Positions 53,210-61,699 of a stretch of 64,000 nucleotides of DNA are shown in pieces. The translations under genes and the position numbers were made by a program. Position 1 is the first letter of the stretch. Every line of letters begins with the position of its first letter. Origin of the DNA: Nocardioides lijunqiniae (GTDB taxonomy: Bacteria > Actinomycetota > Actinomycetes > Propionibacteriales > Nocardioidaceae); NCBI RefSeq assembly GCF_015024225.1, contig NZ_JACJGM010000030.1:1-64000 (forward strand), written 5' to 3'. Below the pieces are notes generated by a model. It worked only from the letters and a program-made list of their open reading frames with translations, searched no databases and was not told the DNA's origin.

Positions 53210-54229
53210 ATGGAGCTCACCACCGTCTGGTTCAGCCTGATCGCCGTCCTGTGGATCGGCTACTTCGTCCTCGAGGGGTTCGACTTCGGGGTCGGCATGC
53301 TGCTGCCCGTCATCGGCCGCACCGAGGACGAGCGCCGGGTCCTGATCAACACCATCGGGCCTGTCTGGGACGGCAACGAGGTCTGGCTGCTCGTCGCCGG
53401 CGGCGCCACGTTCGCCGCCTTCCCCGAGTGGTACGCCACGCTGTTCAGCGGGTTCTACCTCCCGCTGCTGCTGATCCTGGTCGCGCTCATCGTGCGCGGA
53501 CTGGCCTTCGAGTACCGCCACAAGCGCGACGACGTCGCCTGGCGCGCCCGTTGGGACCTCGCCATCATCGTGGGCTCGGCCGTGCCCGCCGTCCTGTGGG
53601 GCGTGGCGTTCGGCAACATCCTGCGGGGCGTGCCGATCGACGGCGACCTCGAGTACGCCGGTGGCTTCTTCAACCTGCTCAACCCCTACGCCCTCCTGGG
53701 CGGGGCCACGACGCTGCTGCTGTTCCTCACCCACGGCGCGGTCTTCATCTCGCTGAAGACCTCCGGCCGGGTGCGCGAGCACGCCCGTGACCTCGCCACC
53801 CGTCTCGGCCTGGGAGCGGCGGTCGTGACGGTCGTCTTCCTCGGCTGGACCCAGCTGGACACCGGCACCGCGGCCTCCGCCCTCGCCTTCGCCGCGGCCG
53901 CGGTCGCCCTGGTCCTGGGGCTGCTCGCGGTGCTGGCCGGCCGGGACGGCTGGTCCTTCGTCGGCACGTTCCTCGCCATCGGCCTGGGCGTGGCCGGGCT
54001 GTTCCTCGCGCTGTTCCCCGACGTGATGCCCACCAGCCTGGCGGGCGGCACCGGGCTCACCACGACGAACGCCGCGGCCACGGCGTACACGCTCAAGATC
54101 ATGACCGTGGTGGCGGTGATCTTCACGCCCCTGGTGCTGGCCTACCAGGCGTGGACCTACTGGGTGTTCCGTCGCCGGATCTCCGTCGACCACATCCCCG
54201 CGCCGCTGCCCACCCCCTTCGCGCCGTGA
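53210..54229 (+). CDS. cydB: Cytochrome bd oxidase subunit II
   Basis: 339 residues, eight to nine TM helices. VWFSLIAVLWIGYFVLEGFDFGVGMLLP at the start and GPVWDGNEVWLL are hallmarks of CydB. It completes bd oxidase with CydA. It starts 15 bp after cydA and ends in a 4-bp GTGA overlap with cydDC, so the oxidase and its assembly exporter are translated together. Confidence 0.96.
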   Translation: MELTTVWFSLIAVLWIGYFVLEGFDFGVGMLLPVIGRTEDERRVLINTIGPVWDGNEVWLLVAGGATFAAFPEWYATLFSGFYLPLLLILVALIVRGLAFEYRHKRDDVAWRARWDLAIIVGSAVPAVLWGVAFGNILRGVPIDGDLEYAGGFFNLLNPYALLGGATTLLLFLTHGAVFISLKTSGRVREHARDLATRLGLGAAVVTVVFLGWTQLDTGTAASALAFAAAAVALVLGLLAVLAGRDGWSFVGTFLAIGLGVAGLFLALFPDVMPTSLAGGTGLTTTNAAATAYTLKIMTVVAVIFTPLVLAYQAWTYWVFRRRISVDHIPAPLPTPFAP

Positions 54230-57200
54230 GGCCCACGGACCCGCGGCTGCGGCCCCACCTGGCCCCCGCGCGGCGCCCGCTCCTGGGCGTCGTCGCAGCC
54301 GGAGTCCTGGGCGCGGTGCTCGTCGTGGCGCAGGCCTACGCCGTCACGGGGCTGGTCGTGGCCGTGGTCACCGGCGAGCCCCTGGGCTCGTGGGTCGTCG
54401 CGGTGCTCGCACTGGTCGGCGCTCGCGCGGTCGTGTCCTGGGGCTCCGACGTCCTCTCGGCGCGGGCCGCGGCCGCGGTCGGCGACCACCTGCGCGAGCA
54501 GGTCGTGCGCACGGTGCTGGGTCGCGGAGGTCAGGGCTCCTCGTCGAGCGGCGAGCTGTCGGTGCTGGCCACCCGCGGGGTGGCGGCCGCCGAGCCCTAC
54601 CTCACCCGCTACCTCCCGGCCGCCGTGCTGGCCCTCGTGCTGCCGCTCCTCACGCTGGCGGTCATCGCCACGCAGGACCGGTGGAGCGCGCTGATCGTGG
54701 CTCTCACCCTCCCGCTGGTGCCGGTGTTCGGCGCCCTGGTCGGGCTGGCGACCCGCGACCGGGCCCAGGAGCAGTGGGCCGCCATGGCCGCGCTCTCCGG
54801 GCACTTCGTCGACGTGGTCAAGGGGCTACCGACGCTCGTCGCCCACCGCCGGGCCCGTGCGCAGTCCGCCCGGATCGCCGCCGTCACCGACCGCTACCGG
54901 CGCGCGTCGCAGGCGACGCTGCGCGTGGCGTTCGCCTCGTCGGCCGTGCTGGAGCTGGTGGCCACGCTGAGCGTCGCGCTGGTCGCGGTGGTCATCGGCG
55001 TCCGGCTCGCGCACGGCGAGGTCGGGCTGAGCACGGCGCTGTTCGTGCTGCTGCTCGCCCCCGAGGCCTACTGGCCGCTGCGCCGGGTCGGCGCGGAGTT
55101 CCACGCCGCCGCGGAGGGCGTGGCGACGTTCGCGGCCGTGAGCGCGCTGCTCGACGCGGCTCCGGAGGCCGAGTCCCTGGCGACGTACGGCGACGGCGAC
55201 CTGGTCGTCGACGAGGTGACCGTGAGCTACCCCGGGCGCTCGCGTCCGGCGCTGCAGCGCGTCTCCGCGGTGGTGCCCGCACGCGGCGTCACGGTGCTGA
55301 CGGGTCCGTCGGGCTGCGGGAAGTCCACGCTGCTGGCCGTAGTGGCGGGGCTGCTCCCGGCCCAGGGCGCCATCACCGTCGGGGGCGTCCCGGTCACCGC
55401 AGCGTGGCGCTCCCAGGTCGCGTGGCTGCCGCAGCGCCCGGTGCTGCTGGCCGGCACGGTGGCCGAGAACCTGAGGCTGGCGGCGCCCGCGGCGAGCGAC
55501 GACGAGCTCTGGGACGCCCTGGAGCGGGTGGCGCTCGCCGAGCGGGTGCGGCTGCTGCCCGGTGGTCTGCAGGCGCAGGTCGCCGAGGACGGCGGCAGCC
55601 TCTCGGCCGGTGAGCGCGCGCGGCTGACCCTGGCGCGGGTGGTGCTCGCGCGGCGGCCGTGGGTCCTGCTCGACGAGCCCACCGCCCACCTCGACGAGCT
55701 CACCGAGCGGGTCATCGCCGACACCATCGTCGAGCTCGGCCGGACGAGCGGGGTGCTCGTCGTCGCGCACCGGCCCGCCGTGTTGGCGCTCGCCGACCAG
55801 GTGGTGGCGCTGACACGCGGCGCGCCTGCGGTTTGGTCACAAACCGCAGGTTCGAGCCCCCGAATCGTGCGGTCTGTGACCAAACCGCAGGCGGCCACGC
55901 CGGTGACGGTCGAGCCCGCCCGACCCGCGTCGCTGTGGAGCAGCATCGTGCTCGGCTCGCTCGCGTCGGCCTCGGGCGTCGCCCTGACCGCGACGGCGGG
56001 ATGGCTGATCGTGCAGGCGTCGACCCGGCCGCCGGTGCTGACGCTGCTGGTGGCCGTGGTCGGGGTGCGGCTCTTCGGCCTCGCGCGCCCGGTCCTGCGC
56101 TACGTCGAGCGGCTGCGCTCTCACGACACCGCGCTGCGGATGCTCGCCGAGCGCCGGGTCCACGTCTACGACGCGATCGTGCCGCTGACCCCCGGCCGTC
56201 TGGGGCGACGCCGTGGCGACGTCCTCACCTCGGTGGTCGACGACGTCGACAGCGTCGTGGACCGGGAGCTGCGGGTGCGGCTCCCCGTGCTCGGGTTCGC
56301 CGGGGTCACGGCCGTGACGTCGGTGGTGGCCGCGCTCGTCATGCCTTCGGCCGTGCCGGTGGTGCTGGCGACGGCCGTCGTCGGCGCCGGAGGGGGCTTC
56401 GTGCTGGCCCGCCTCGGGGCCGGCCGGCGCGAGCGCGCGGCGGTCGGGCTGCGCGCCGAGCTCTCCGCCGCGGTCGTGGAGGCGGCGCAGGTCGCCACCG
56501 AGCTGGTCATGTGGGGTGCCGTCGAGGACGCCGTGCGCCGTGTGTCGGCGATCGGCGGCAGGCTGACCGGTGCCGGGGTGCGGGCTGCGCGCTGGCTCGG
56601 GGCTGCGCGCGGGCTCGTCCTGCTCACGTCCGGAGCCGGGGTCGCCGCGATGGCGTGGCTGACCGCCCCGGCGGTGGCCGACGGTCGGCTGTCGGGCCCG
56701 ATGGCCGCCCTGCTGGTGCTCGTGCCGCTCGCGCTGGCCGAGCCCGCGGCCACGGTCGCCGACGCGGGCGCCGTCTCCGCGCGCACCGACGCCGCGGCCA
56801 CGCGCCTGCGCCAGCTGGACCGGCGTACGCCGGCGGTGCGCGACACCGTCGGGCGCCCGCTGCCGGCGTCGTCGGAGGTCGCGCTGCGCGCGGTCAGCGT
56901 CGGCTGGGACCAGGACCGTCCGTGCGTCGAGGGACTCTCGCTCGACCTGCCCCCGGGAGCCCGGGTGGCGGTGACCGGGCCGAGCGGGTCGGGCAAGAGC
57001 ACGCTCGCCGCGCTGCTGCTGCGCTTCCTCGACCCCTCGAGCGGCGAGGTCACTCTCGGCGGCGAGCGGCTCGACCGGCTGGCCCTGGACGACGTACGAC
57101 GTCGGGTGGGGCTCGTGGACGACGACCCCCACGTCTTCGCCTCGACGCTCGTGGAGAACGTCCGGCTGGCGCGGCCCTCCGCCACCGACGACGAGGTCGA

Positions 57201-57540
57201 GGTGGCGCTGCGTCGCGCCCGTCTCGGCCCGTGGCTCGACGCCCTCCCCGACGGGCTGGACACCTGGCTCGGCGACGGGCACGCGCAGGTCTCCGGTGGC
57301 GAGCGGGCGCGGCTGGCCGTGGCGCGCTCCGTGCTGGCCGACCAGCCGGTGCTCGTCCTCGACGAGCCGACCGCCCACCTCGACCACGCCACCGCCGTCG
57401 AGCTGGCGACCGAGGTGCTGGGCGAGCGCGACGGCCGCAGCGTCCTGTGGATCACCCACGAGCCCGTGGGCCTCGACCTCGTCGACCGCACCGTCGAGCT
57501 GGGGTCCTTGGTCCCGGACGGTCGGGTCCTCCGCCGCTGA
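54226..57540 (+). CDS. cydDC: Fused CydD-CydC ABC exporter for cytochrome bd assembly
   Basis: 1104 residues, two TM-ATPase halves in one chain. First half: Walker A TGPSGCGKST (about 360), signature SLSAGERARLTLARVV, Walker B VLLDEPTAHLDE. Second half: Walker A TGPSGSGKST (918-927), signature QVSGGERARLAVARSV, Walker B VLVLDEPTAHLDH. CydDC exports glutathione/cysteine or heme-related reductant needed for bd assembly. The junction between the halves (residues 535-555) is encoded by a 63-bp palindromic repeat unit. GTG start at 54226. Confidence 0.95.
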   Translation: MRPTDPRLRPHLAPARRPLLGVVAAGVLGAVLVVAQAYAVTGLVVAVVTGEPLGSWVVAVLALVGARAVVSWGSDVLSARAAAAVGDHLREQVVRTVLGRGGQGSSSSGELSVLATRGVAAAEPYLTRYLPAAVLALVLPLLTLAVIATQDRWSALIVALTLPLVPVFGALVGLATRDRAQEQWAAMAALSGHFVDVVKGLPTLVAHRRARAQSARIAAVTDRYRRASQATLRVAFASSAVLELVATLSVALVAVVIGVRLAHGEVGLSTALFVLLLAPEAYWPLRRVGAEFHAAAEGVATFAAVSALLDAAPEAESLATYGDGDLVVDEVTVSYPGRSRPALQRVSAVVPARGVTVLTGPSGCGKSTLLAVVAGLLPAQGAITVGGVPVTAAWRSQVAWLPQRPVLLAGTVAENLRLAAPAASDDELWDALERVALAERVRLLPGGLQAQVAEDGGSLSAGERARLTLARVVLARRPWVLLDEPTAHLDELTERVIADTIVELGRTSGVLVVAHRPAVLALADQVVALTRGAPAVWSQTAGSSPRIVRSVTKPQAATPVTVEPARPASLWSSIVLGSLASASGVALTATAGWLIVQASTRPPVLTLLVAVVGVRLFGLARPVLRYVERLRSHDTALRMLAERRVHVYDAIVPLTPGRLGRRRGDVLTSVVDDVDSVVDRELRVRLPVLGFAGVTAVTSVVAALVMPSAVPVVLATAVVGAGGGFVLARLGAGRRERAAVGLRAELSAAVVEAAQVATELVMWGAVEDAVRRVSAIGGRLTGAGVRAARWLGAARGLVLLTSGAGVAAMAWLTAPAVADGRLSGPMAALLVLVPLALAEPAATVADAGAVSARTDAAATRLRQLDRRTPAVRDTVGRPLPASSEVALRAVSVGWDQDRPCVEGLSLDLPPGARVAVTGPSGSGKSTLAALLLRFLDPSSGEVTLGGERLDRLALDDVRRRVGLVDDDPHVFASTLVENVRLARPSATDDEVEVALRRARLGPWLDALPDGLDTWLGDGHAQVSGGERARLAVARSVLADQPVLVLDEPTAHLDHATAVELATEVLGERDGRSVLWITHEPVGLDLVDRTVELGSLVPDGRVLRR
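55827..55889. repeat. 63-bp palindromic repeat, copy 3, in frame within cydDC
   Basis: Same 63-bp unit as at 11731 and 11853: left arm tgcggtttggtcacaaaccg, right arm tgcggtctgtgaccaaaccg, with a 19-bp spacer. Sixty-three is a multiple of three, and here the repeat is read through without a stop, encoding about 21 residues (AVWSQTAGSS... VTKPQA) between the CydD ATPase and the first TM helix of CydC. Confidence 0.85.
57502..57515. promoter_or_regulatory. Candidate DosR box before the Usp gene
   Basis: GGGTCCTTGGTCCC, one mismatch from the acg-site sequence, located inside the 3' end of cydDC and 59 bp before the Usp start. A position inside coding sequence makes chance more plausible. Confidence 0.45.
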
Positions 57541-57573
57541 CGGCCGGCGCCGGCGGGCAGCAGGCTGGTGGCC

Positions 57574-58446
57574 ATGGACATCTCCTCGCTCCCGGCCGGC
57601 GCCGTCGTGGCCGGCGTCGACGGCTCGGACCACTCCCACCGAGCGGTCGTCTTCGCCGCCCGCGAGGCGCACCTGGCGGGGCGCCCCCTCGTCCTGGCGC
57701 ACGGCACCGGCCTCATGCCGAACCTCGATCCCTACGCCGTCACGGTGCTCCACGAGCTCGAGGCAGCCGGGCACGAGCTCGTCGACGCCGCTGCGGCCGA
57801 GGTGGACCGCCTGTTCCCCGGCCTACCCGTCGAGACCGTCGTGCGTCGGGCGCACCCGCGCCAGGCGCTCCTCGACCTGGCCGCACGGGCCTCGCTGCTC
57901 GTGGTCGGCTCCCGCGGGCACGGCCCGCTGCGCAGCGTCCTGCTCGGCTCGGTGAGCGTGGGCCTGGTCCGAGAGGCCGCCTGCCCGGTCGTGGTCGTGC
58001 GGCCGCACCACGCGGGCGTCGTACGTCGTGGGGTGCTCGTCGGCGACGACGGCACCGCCGACTCGACGCCGGTCCTGGAGGCCGCCTACCGCCACGCCTC
58101 GTCCCACGGCCTCCCCCTGACCGTCCTCCACGCGGCGGTGGAGCCCGCCCCGGGGGGCGACGCCCCGGTCCGGATGGCCGAGTCGGTCGCGGGCTTCGGC
58201 GAGCGCTACCCCGACGTCCCCGTGCAGCTCGTCGTCGCGGCAGGTGCTCCGGCTCCGGAGCTGCTGGCCGCGGCCGACCGGATGGACCTGGTGGTCGTGG
58301 GGCGCCACGACCGTTCCCGTGTCGGCGACCTGCTGCTCGGCTCGGTGGCCACCACGGTCGTCGAGCACGCCACCTGCCTGGTGGCGGTCCTCCCGCTCGC
58401 GAGGGTCCTGCTCGGCACCGGGACCAATGGCCCGGGACCAGGGTGA
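57574..58446 (+). CDS. Tandem-domain universal stress protein
   Basis: 290 residues with two Usp domains. Domain 1: VVAGVDGSDHSHRAVVFAAREAHL ... VVGSRGHGPLRSVLLGSVSVGLV, where G-x2-G-x9-G-S is the ATP-binding motif. Domain 2: VLVGDDGTADSTPVLEAA ... VVGRHDRSRVGDLLLGSVATTVV, also with ATP-binding-type residues. Such proteins are typical DosR-regulon members in mycobacteria. ATG at 57574 is preferred over the GTG at 57568, two codons earlier. Confidence 0.9.
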   Translation: MDISSLPAGAVVAGVDGSDHSHRAVVFAAREAHLAGRPLVLAHGTGLMPNLDPYAVTVLHELEAAGHELVDAAAAEVDRLFPGLPVETVVRRAHPRQALLDLAARASLLVVGSRGHGPLRSVLLGSVSVGLVREAACPVVVVRPHHAGVVRRGVLVGDDGTADSTPVLEAAYRHASSHGLPLTVLHAAVEPAPGGDAPVRMAESVAGFGERYPDVPVQLVVAAGAPAPELLAAADRMDLVVVGRHDRSRVGDLLLGSVATTVVEHATCLVAVLPLARVLLGTGTNGPGPG

Positions 58447-58448
58447 CC
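58420..58448. promoter_or_regulatory. Imperfect DosR-like sites before the DoxX gene
   Basis: GGGACCAATGGCCC (58420-58433) followed directly by GGGACCAGGGTGACC. Each has one good half (GGGACC) and a degenerate second half. They lie about 90 bp before the DoxX start. Confidence 0.35.
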
Positions 58449-58536
58449 ATCGCCCCTGCCCGCTCGCTCCGCGAACGACGATGCTGAGAACAACCTGAGA
58501 GACCAACCGCACCAACAAGCGAGAAGGAGCAGTGCC

Positions 58537-59115
58537 ATGACCACCATCAACCGCCCGGCGCACGACCACCAGGTCGTCACCGAAGTCGACGCCGTTCAGA
58601 CCACGTTCGCACGCAGGGCACTGGCCGTGCTCCGGATCGGCTTCGGGCTCACCTTCCTGTGGGCCTTCCTCGACAAGCTCCTCGCCCTCGGCTTCAGCAC
58701 CGGCCGTGACGAGACCGGTGCCGTCGACCGCCTGGGCGACGCTGCCTGGATCCACGGCAACAGCCCCACCGAGGGCTTCTTGAAGTTCGGCGCCGACGGC
58801 CCCTTCAAGAGCTTCTACAACTCCATCGCCGGCACCTGGTTCGCCGACTGGGGCTTCATGCTCGGCCTCCTCGGCATCGGCCTGGCCCTCACCCTCGGCA
58901 TCGGGATGCGCTTCGCCGCCGCGGCCGGAGCCCTGCTCTACGTGATGATGTGGACCGTCGTCCTCCCCCCGGAGAACAACCCCGTCCTCGACGACCACCT
59001 CCTCGGCGCCGTCACCCTCATCGCCCTCGCCGCTCTCGGCGCCGGCACCACCTGGGGCCTCGGCAGGCTCTGGAACCGGACGGACCTCGTCCAGAAGCAC
59101 CCCGTCCTCCGCTGA
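58537..59115 (+). CDS. DoxX-family membrane protein
   Basis: 192 residues, four TM helices. LRIGFGLTFLWAFLDKLLALGF, GFMLGLLGIGLALTLGIGMRFAAAAGALLYVMMW and the C-terminal DDHLLGAVTLIALAALG are DoxX-like. The central soluble insert SPTEGFLKFGADGPFKSFYNSIAG is found in a subset of the family resembling thiosulfate:quinone oxidoreductase DoxD/DoxA-related proteins. It is the last gene of the redox island. A good ribosome-binding site (gagaaggag) precedes ATG 58537. Confidence 0.87.
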   Translation: MTTINRPAHDHQVVTEVDAVQTTFARRALAVLRIGFGLTFLWAFLDKLLALGFSTGRDETGAVDRLGDAAWIHGNSPTEGFLKFGADGPFKSFYNSIAGTWFADWGFMLGLLGIGLALTLGIGMRFAAAAGALLYVMMWTVVLPPENNPVLDDHLLGAVTLIALAALGAGTTWGLGRLWNRTDLVQKHPVLR

Positions 59116-59127
59116 CCCTCCCCCACC

Positions 59128-59160
59128 AGGCCCGCCACCCTCCCCCCGGGTGGCGGGCCT
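59128..59160. terminator. Strong stem-loop terminator
   Basis: Perfect 13-bp arms AGGCCCGCCACCC (59128-59140) and GGGTGGCGGGCCT (59148-59160) around a 7-nt C-rich loop, ending with a short T step (cctt). It closes the bd/redox island. Confidence 0.88.
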
Positions 59161-59198
59161 TGGGCGTTCGGTCGAGCCGCGAGCGCGGCGACCCCCTC

Positions 59199-59596
59199 GG
59201 TGGTTGAGGTGCGAGCGCAGCGAGCCTCGAAACCACCCCACCGGTGGTCGAGCAGTGAGGAGCGTCAGCGACGAACGCCCGTCGAGACCCGGCGAGCCGA
59301 AGCAGGCGGTCGGGTACGGGGGTCTCGACGGACGCTCGCTGACGCTCGCTGCTCGACCGCCGGTGGGGGCGATCACGGTGGTTGAGGTGCGAGCGACGCG
59401 AGCCTCGAAACCACCCCACCGGTGGTCGAGCAGTGAGGAGCGCCAGCGACGAGCGCCCGTCGAGACCCCGCGAGCCGAGGCAGGCGCCCGGGTGCGGGGG
59501 TCTCGACGGGCGCTCGCTGGCGCTCGCTGCTCGACCAACGAAGGTGTTGCCCGCGGTGGTTGGGGTGCGAGCGCAGCGAGCCTCGAAACCACCCCA
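59199..59596. repeat. Array of palindromic A and B/B' repeats, left of the HNH gene
   Basis: Order A-B-B'-A-B-B'-A. A elements (about 42 bp, ggtggttgaggtgcgagc...cctcgaaaccacccc) at 59199-59240, 59377-59418 and 59555-59596. B elements (ggtggtcgagcagtgagg...gtcgagacc) at 59243-59290 and 59421-59469, each followed by its inverse B' (ggtctcgacgg...gctgctcgacc) at 59321-59360 and 59489-59537. B and B' can pair as a large hairpin. The remaining bases up to 59708 hold no gene; the HNH gene begins at 59709. Confidence 0.85.
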
Positions 59597-59708
59597 CGGG
59601 ACACCGAAAGTAAAATCCAAGAAAGAAAGCCACCAATGCTCCACACCCTGTGGACAACCGCCTCCTGACCAGGCACCACTGTCGGTGGTCGCTGCTTGAG
59701 TAGGTCCC

Positions 59709-60935
59709 ATGAGCAGCCCCGCCACCCACCCGCCGAGCCACCCCCTGCTCGTCGCCATGGCGCACGCTCACGCCGAGCTCGACACCGTCGCCGACCAGCC
59801 GCTGTGGTCCCTGACGAAAGAGGAAGCAGCCCAGGCGCTGCTAGAGGAGACCCGCCTCAACGCCCGACTCGCCGCACTCACCCTCAAGACCGCCGTGCAG
59901 GCCGAGCGCACCGAGGTCGGCGCCGCCCAAGGTGCAACCTCGGCAGCCGCCTGGTTGGCCCACGAGACGCACATGACCTCACGCGACGCCGCGGCCCTGA
60001 CCAAGCTCGGCAAAGCCTTGGAGGCCCACCCACCGGTCGAGGACGCGCTCAGCCGCGGTGACGTCCTGGCCGACCAGGCGAAGGCGATCGTCGAGGCCGT
60101 CGACGCCCTGCCCGACGACGTCGGCACCGCGATCAAGACCCAGGCGCGTGACCACCTCCTCGGCGAGGCCGCCCACTTCGACGCCATCCGCCTACGCGTC
60201 CTGGGCAAGCAGGTCCTCGACGTCGTGGCACCCGAGGTCGGCGAAGCAGAAGAGGCCAGGCAGCTGGAGGCGCAGGAGCGCAAGGCCCGTGCGAAGGCCA
60301 GGTTCACGATGCACGACGACGGCCACGGCACCACCTATGGCCGGTTCTCGATGCCGACCCACGAGGCCGACAAGCTCCGCAAGCCCCTCCAGGCGTTGGC
60401 CTCACCCAAGGCCGGCGGCGAGGGATCCACGCCGCACGGGATGGGGCTCGCGTTCATCGAGTACGTCGACCGCTACCCCGTAGACAAGCTCCCTAAGGCC
60501 GCCGGCATGGACGCCACCGTCGTAGTGACGATGACTCTCGAGACGCTGATGGGTGGGCTCAAGGCGGCGCAGCTCGACACCGGCACCCGCATCAGCCCCA
60601 GCCTCGCGAGGCGCATGGCCTGCGAGGCCGGCGTCATCCCCGTCGTCCTCGGCGGCAGGTCCCAGGTCCTCGACGTGGGCCGCAAGCGGCGCTTCCACAC
60701 CAAGGCCCAACGCATCGCCATGGCCGTCAGGGACGGAGGCTGCATCGCCCTGGGCTGCGACCGGCCCTCGGCCTGGTGCCACGCCCATCACCTCGACCCC
60801 TGGTCCCAGGGCGGCGAGACCTCGGTCGAACGCGGCGCGATGCTGTGCGCTCGGCACCACACGCTCATCCACCACCCTGGCTACGGCGTGACTCACCACG
60901 AGGGCGGGAAGGTCTCGTTCCACAAGCGGGAGTGA
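59709..60935 (+). CDS. DUF222 / HNH endonuclease-domain protein (13E12 repeat family)
   Basis: 408 residues. N-terminal DUF222 region (about 1-270; helical, with LAALTLKTAVQAERTEVGAAQGATSAAAWLAHET) and a C-terminal HNH domain (about 330-400; VRDGGCIALGCDRPSAWCHAHHLDPWSQGGETSVERGAMLCARHHTLIHH). The conserved Cys pairs and HHLDPWxxGG are typical. This is the actinobacterial 13E12 family, present in many copies per genome and often flanked by repeats; biological role unclear, possibly homing-like. It lies between inverted repeat arrays at 59199-59596 and 60948-61170. Confidence 0.92.
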   Translation: MSSPATHPPSHPLLVAMAHAHAELDTVADQPLWSLTKEEAAQALLEETRLNARLAALTLKTAVQAERTEVGAAQGATSAAAWLAHETHMTSRDAAALTKLGKALEAHPPVEDALSRGDVLADQAKAIVEAVDALPDDVGTAIKTQARDHLLGEAAHFDAIRLRVLGKQVLDVVAPEVGEAEEARQLEAQERKARAKARFTMHDDGHGTTYGRFSMPTHEADKLRKPLQALASPKAGGEGSTPHGMGLAFIEYVDRYPVDKLPKAAGMDATVVVTMTLETLMGGLKAAQLDTGTRISPSLARRMACEAGVIPVVLGGRSQVLDVGRKRRFHTKAQRIAMAVRDGGCIALGCDRPSAWCHAHHLDPWSQGGETSVERGAMLCARHHTLIHHPGYGVTHHEGGKVSFHKRE

Positions 60936-60947
60936 GAGGCGGTCGGT

Positions 60948-61170
60948 GGGGTGGTTTCGAGGCTCGCTGCGCTCGCACCTCAACCACCGGGGTCAGCGGT
61001 TGGGTCGCGGGGTCTCGACGGGCGCTCGCTGGCGCTCGCTGCTCGACCACCGGTGTGTGGGGTGGTTTCGAGGCTCGCTGCGCTCGCACCTCAACCACCG
61101 GGGTCAGCGGTTGGCTTGCGGGGTCTCGACGGGCGCTCGCTGGCGCTCGCTGCTCGACCACCGGTGCGTG
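60948..61170. repeat. Tandem 111-bp repeat right of the HNH gene
   Basis: Two copies (60948-61058 and from 61059 to about 61170), period 111 bp, over 95 percent identical. Each unit holds an inverted A element (gtggtttcgaggctcgctgc...caaccacc) and a B' element (ggtctcgacgggcgctcgc...ctgctcgaccacc). The A elements here are in opposite orientation to those at 59199-59596, so the HNH gene sits between inverted flanks. Confidence 0.9.
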
Positions 61171-61181
61171 GGGTCGGCGGG

Positions 61182-61673
61182 CTAGTCCCGGGTTGCGAGG
61201 AGCTGCTCGCGGAGGATGTCGGCGTGGCCGCAGTGCTGGGCGATCTCGCGGATCATGTGGAGGTAGATCCAACGGAGCGGGAGGGGGCCGCGGCGGTTGC
61301 CGGTGACGACGTCGTCGACGCCCAGGGGCGCTGCCGCCGAGCGGGAGTCGACGCAGGCAGCGACGTACGCCGTCCGGATGGTCTCCACGGTGTCCCCGGA
61401 GTCCAGGTCGAAGGACTCGTCGGGGCCGGCGGGGATGCCGATCTCGGCGCGGGAGCGCCCGCTGATGGCCTCGTCGAACCACACGCGCTCCACGAACGTC
61501 GCGTGCTTGACCAGGCCCAGCAGCGTGGTCTTCGAGGGAACCAGCCGGCGACGCGCCTCCTCGTCGGTGAGGCCGTCGAGGGAGGCGAGCAGGCCCTCGC
61601 GGTGCTGGTCGAGGAAGTCCTCGAGCTGCTCACGCAGCGGCGCGGCGAAGCCGTCGTGGTGGGAGTGGGTCAC
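61182..61673 (-). CDS. DinB-superfamily protein (mini-DinB, DUF664)
   Basis: 163 residues, four-helix bundle of the DinB/YfiT-like group. The metal-site pattern is visible: LVKHATFVERVWFDEAISG (first His) and LPLRWIYLHMIREIAQHCGHADILREQLL (C-terminal His pair in HCGHAD). Such enzymes are thiol- or metal-dependent transferases and hydrolases, in actinobacteria often mycothiol-dependent. Substrate unknown. Its 3' end lies 12 bp from the tandem repeat. Confidence 0.88.
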   Translation of the reverse strand: MTHSHHDGFAAPLREQLEDFLDQHREGLLASLDGLTDEEARRRLVPSKTTLLGLVKHATFVERVWFDEAISGRSRAEIGIPAGPDESFDLDSGDTVETIRTAYVAACVDSRSAAAPLGVDDVVTGNRRGPLPLRWIYLHMIREIAQHCGHADILREQLLATRD

Positions 61674-61699
61674 GTGGAGAACCTACCGACCGGAGGCAC

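Noticed and set aside
50552..54193. 1213-residue minus-strand open frame
   Set aside because: Antisense to acg, cydA and cydB, which have clear family motifs.
59199..61170. CRISPR array
   Set aside because: The repeats are palindromic, long, irregularly spaced and without unique spacers of constant length, and no cas gene is near.
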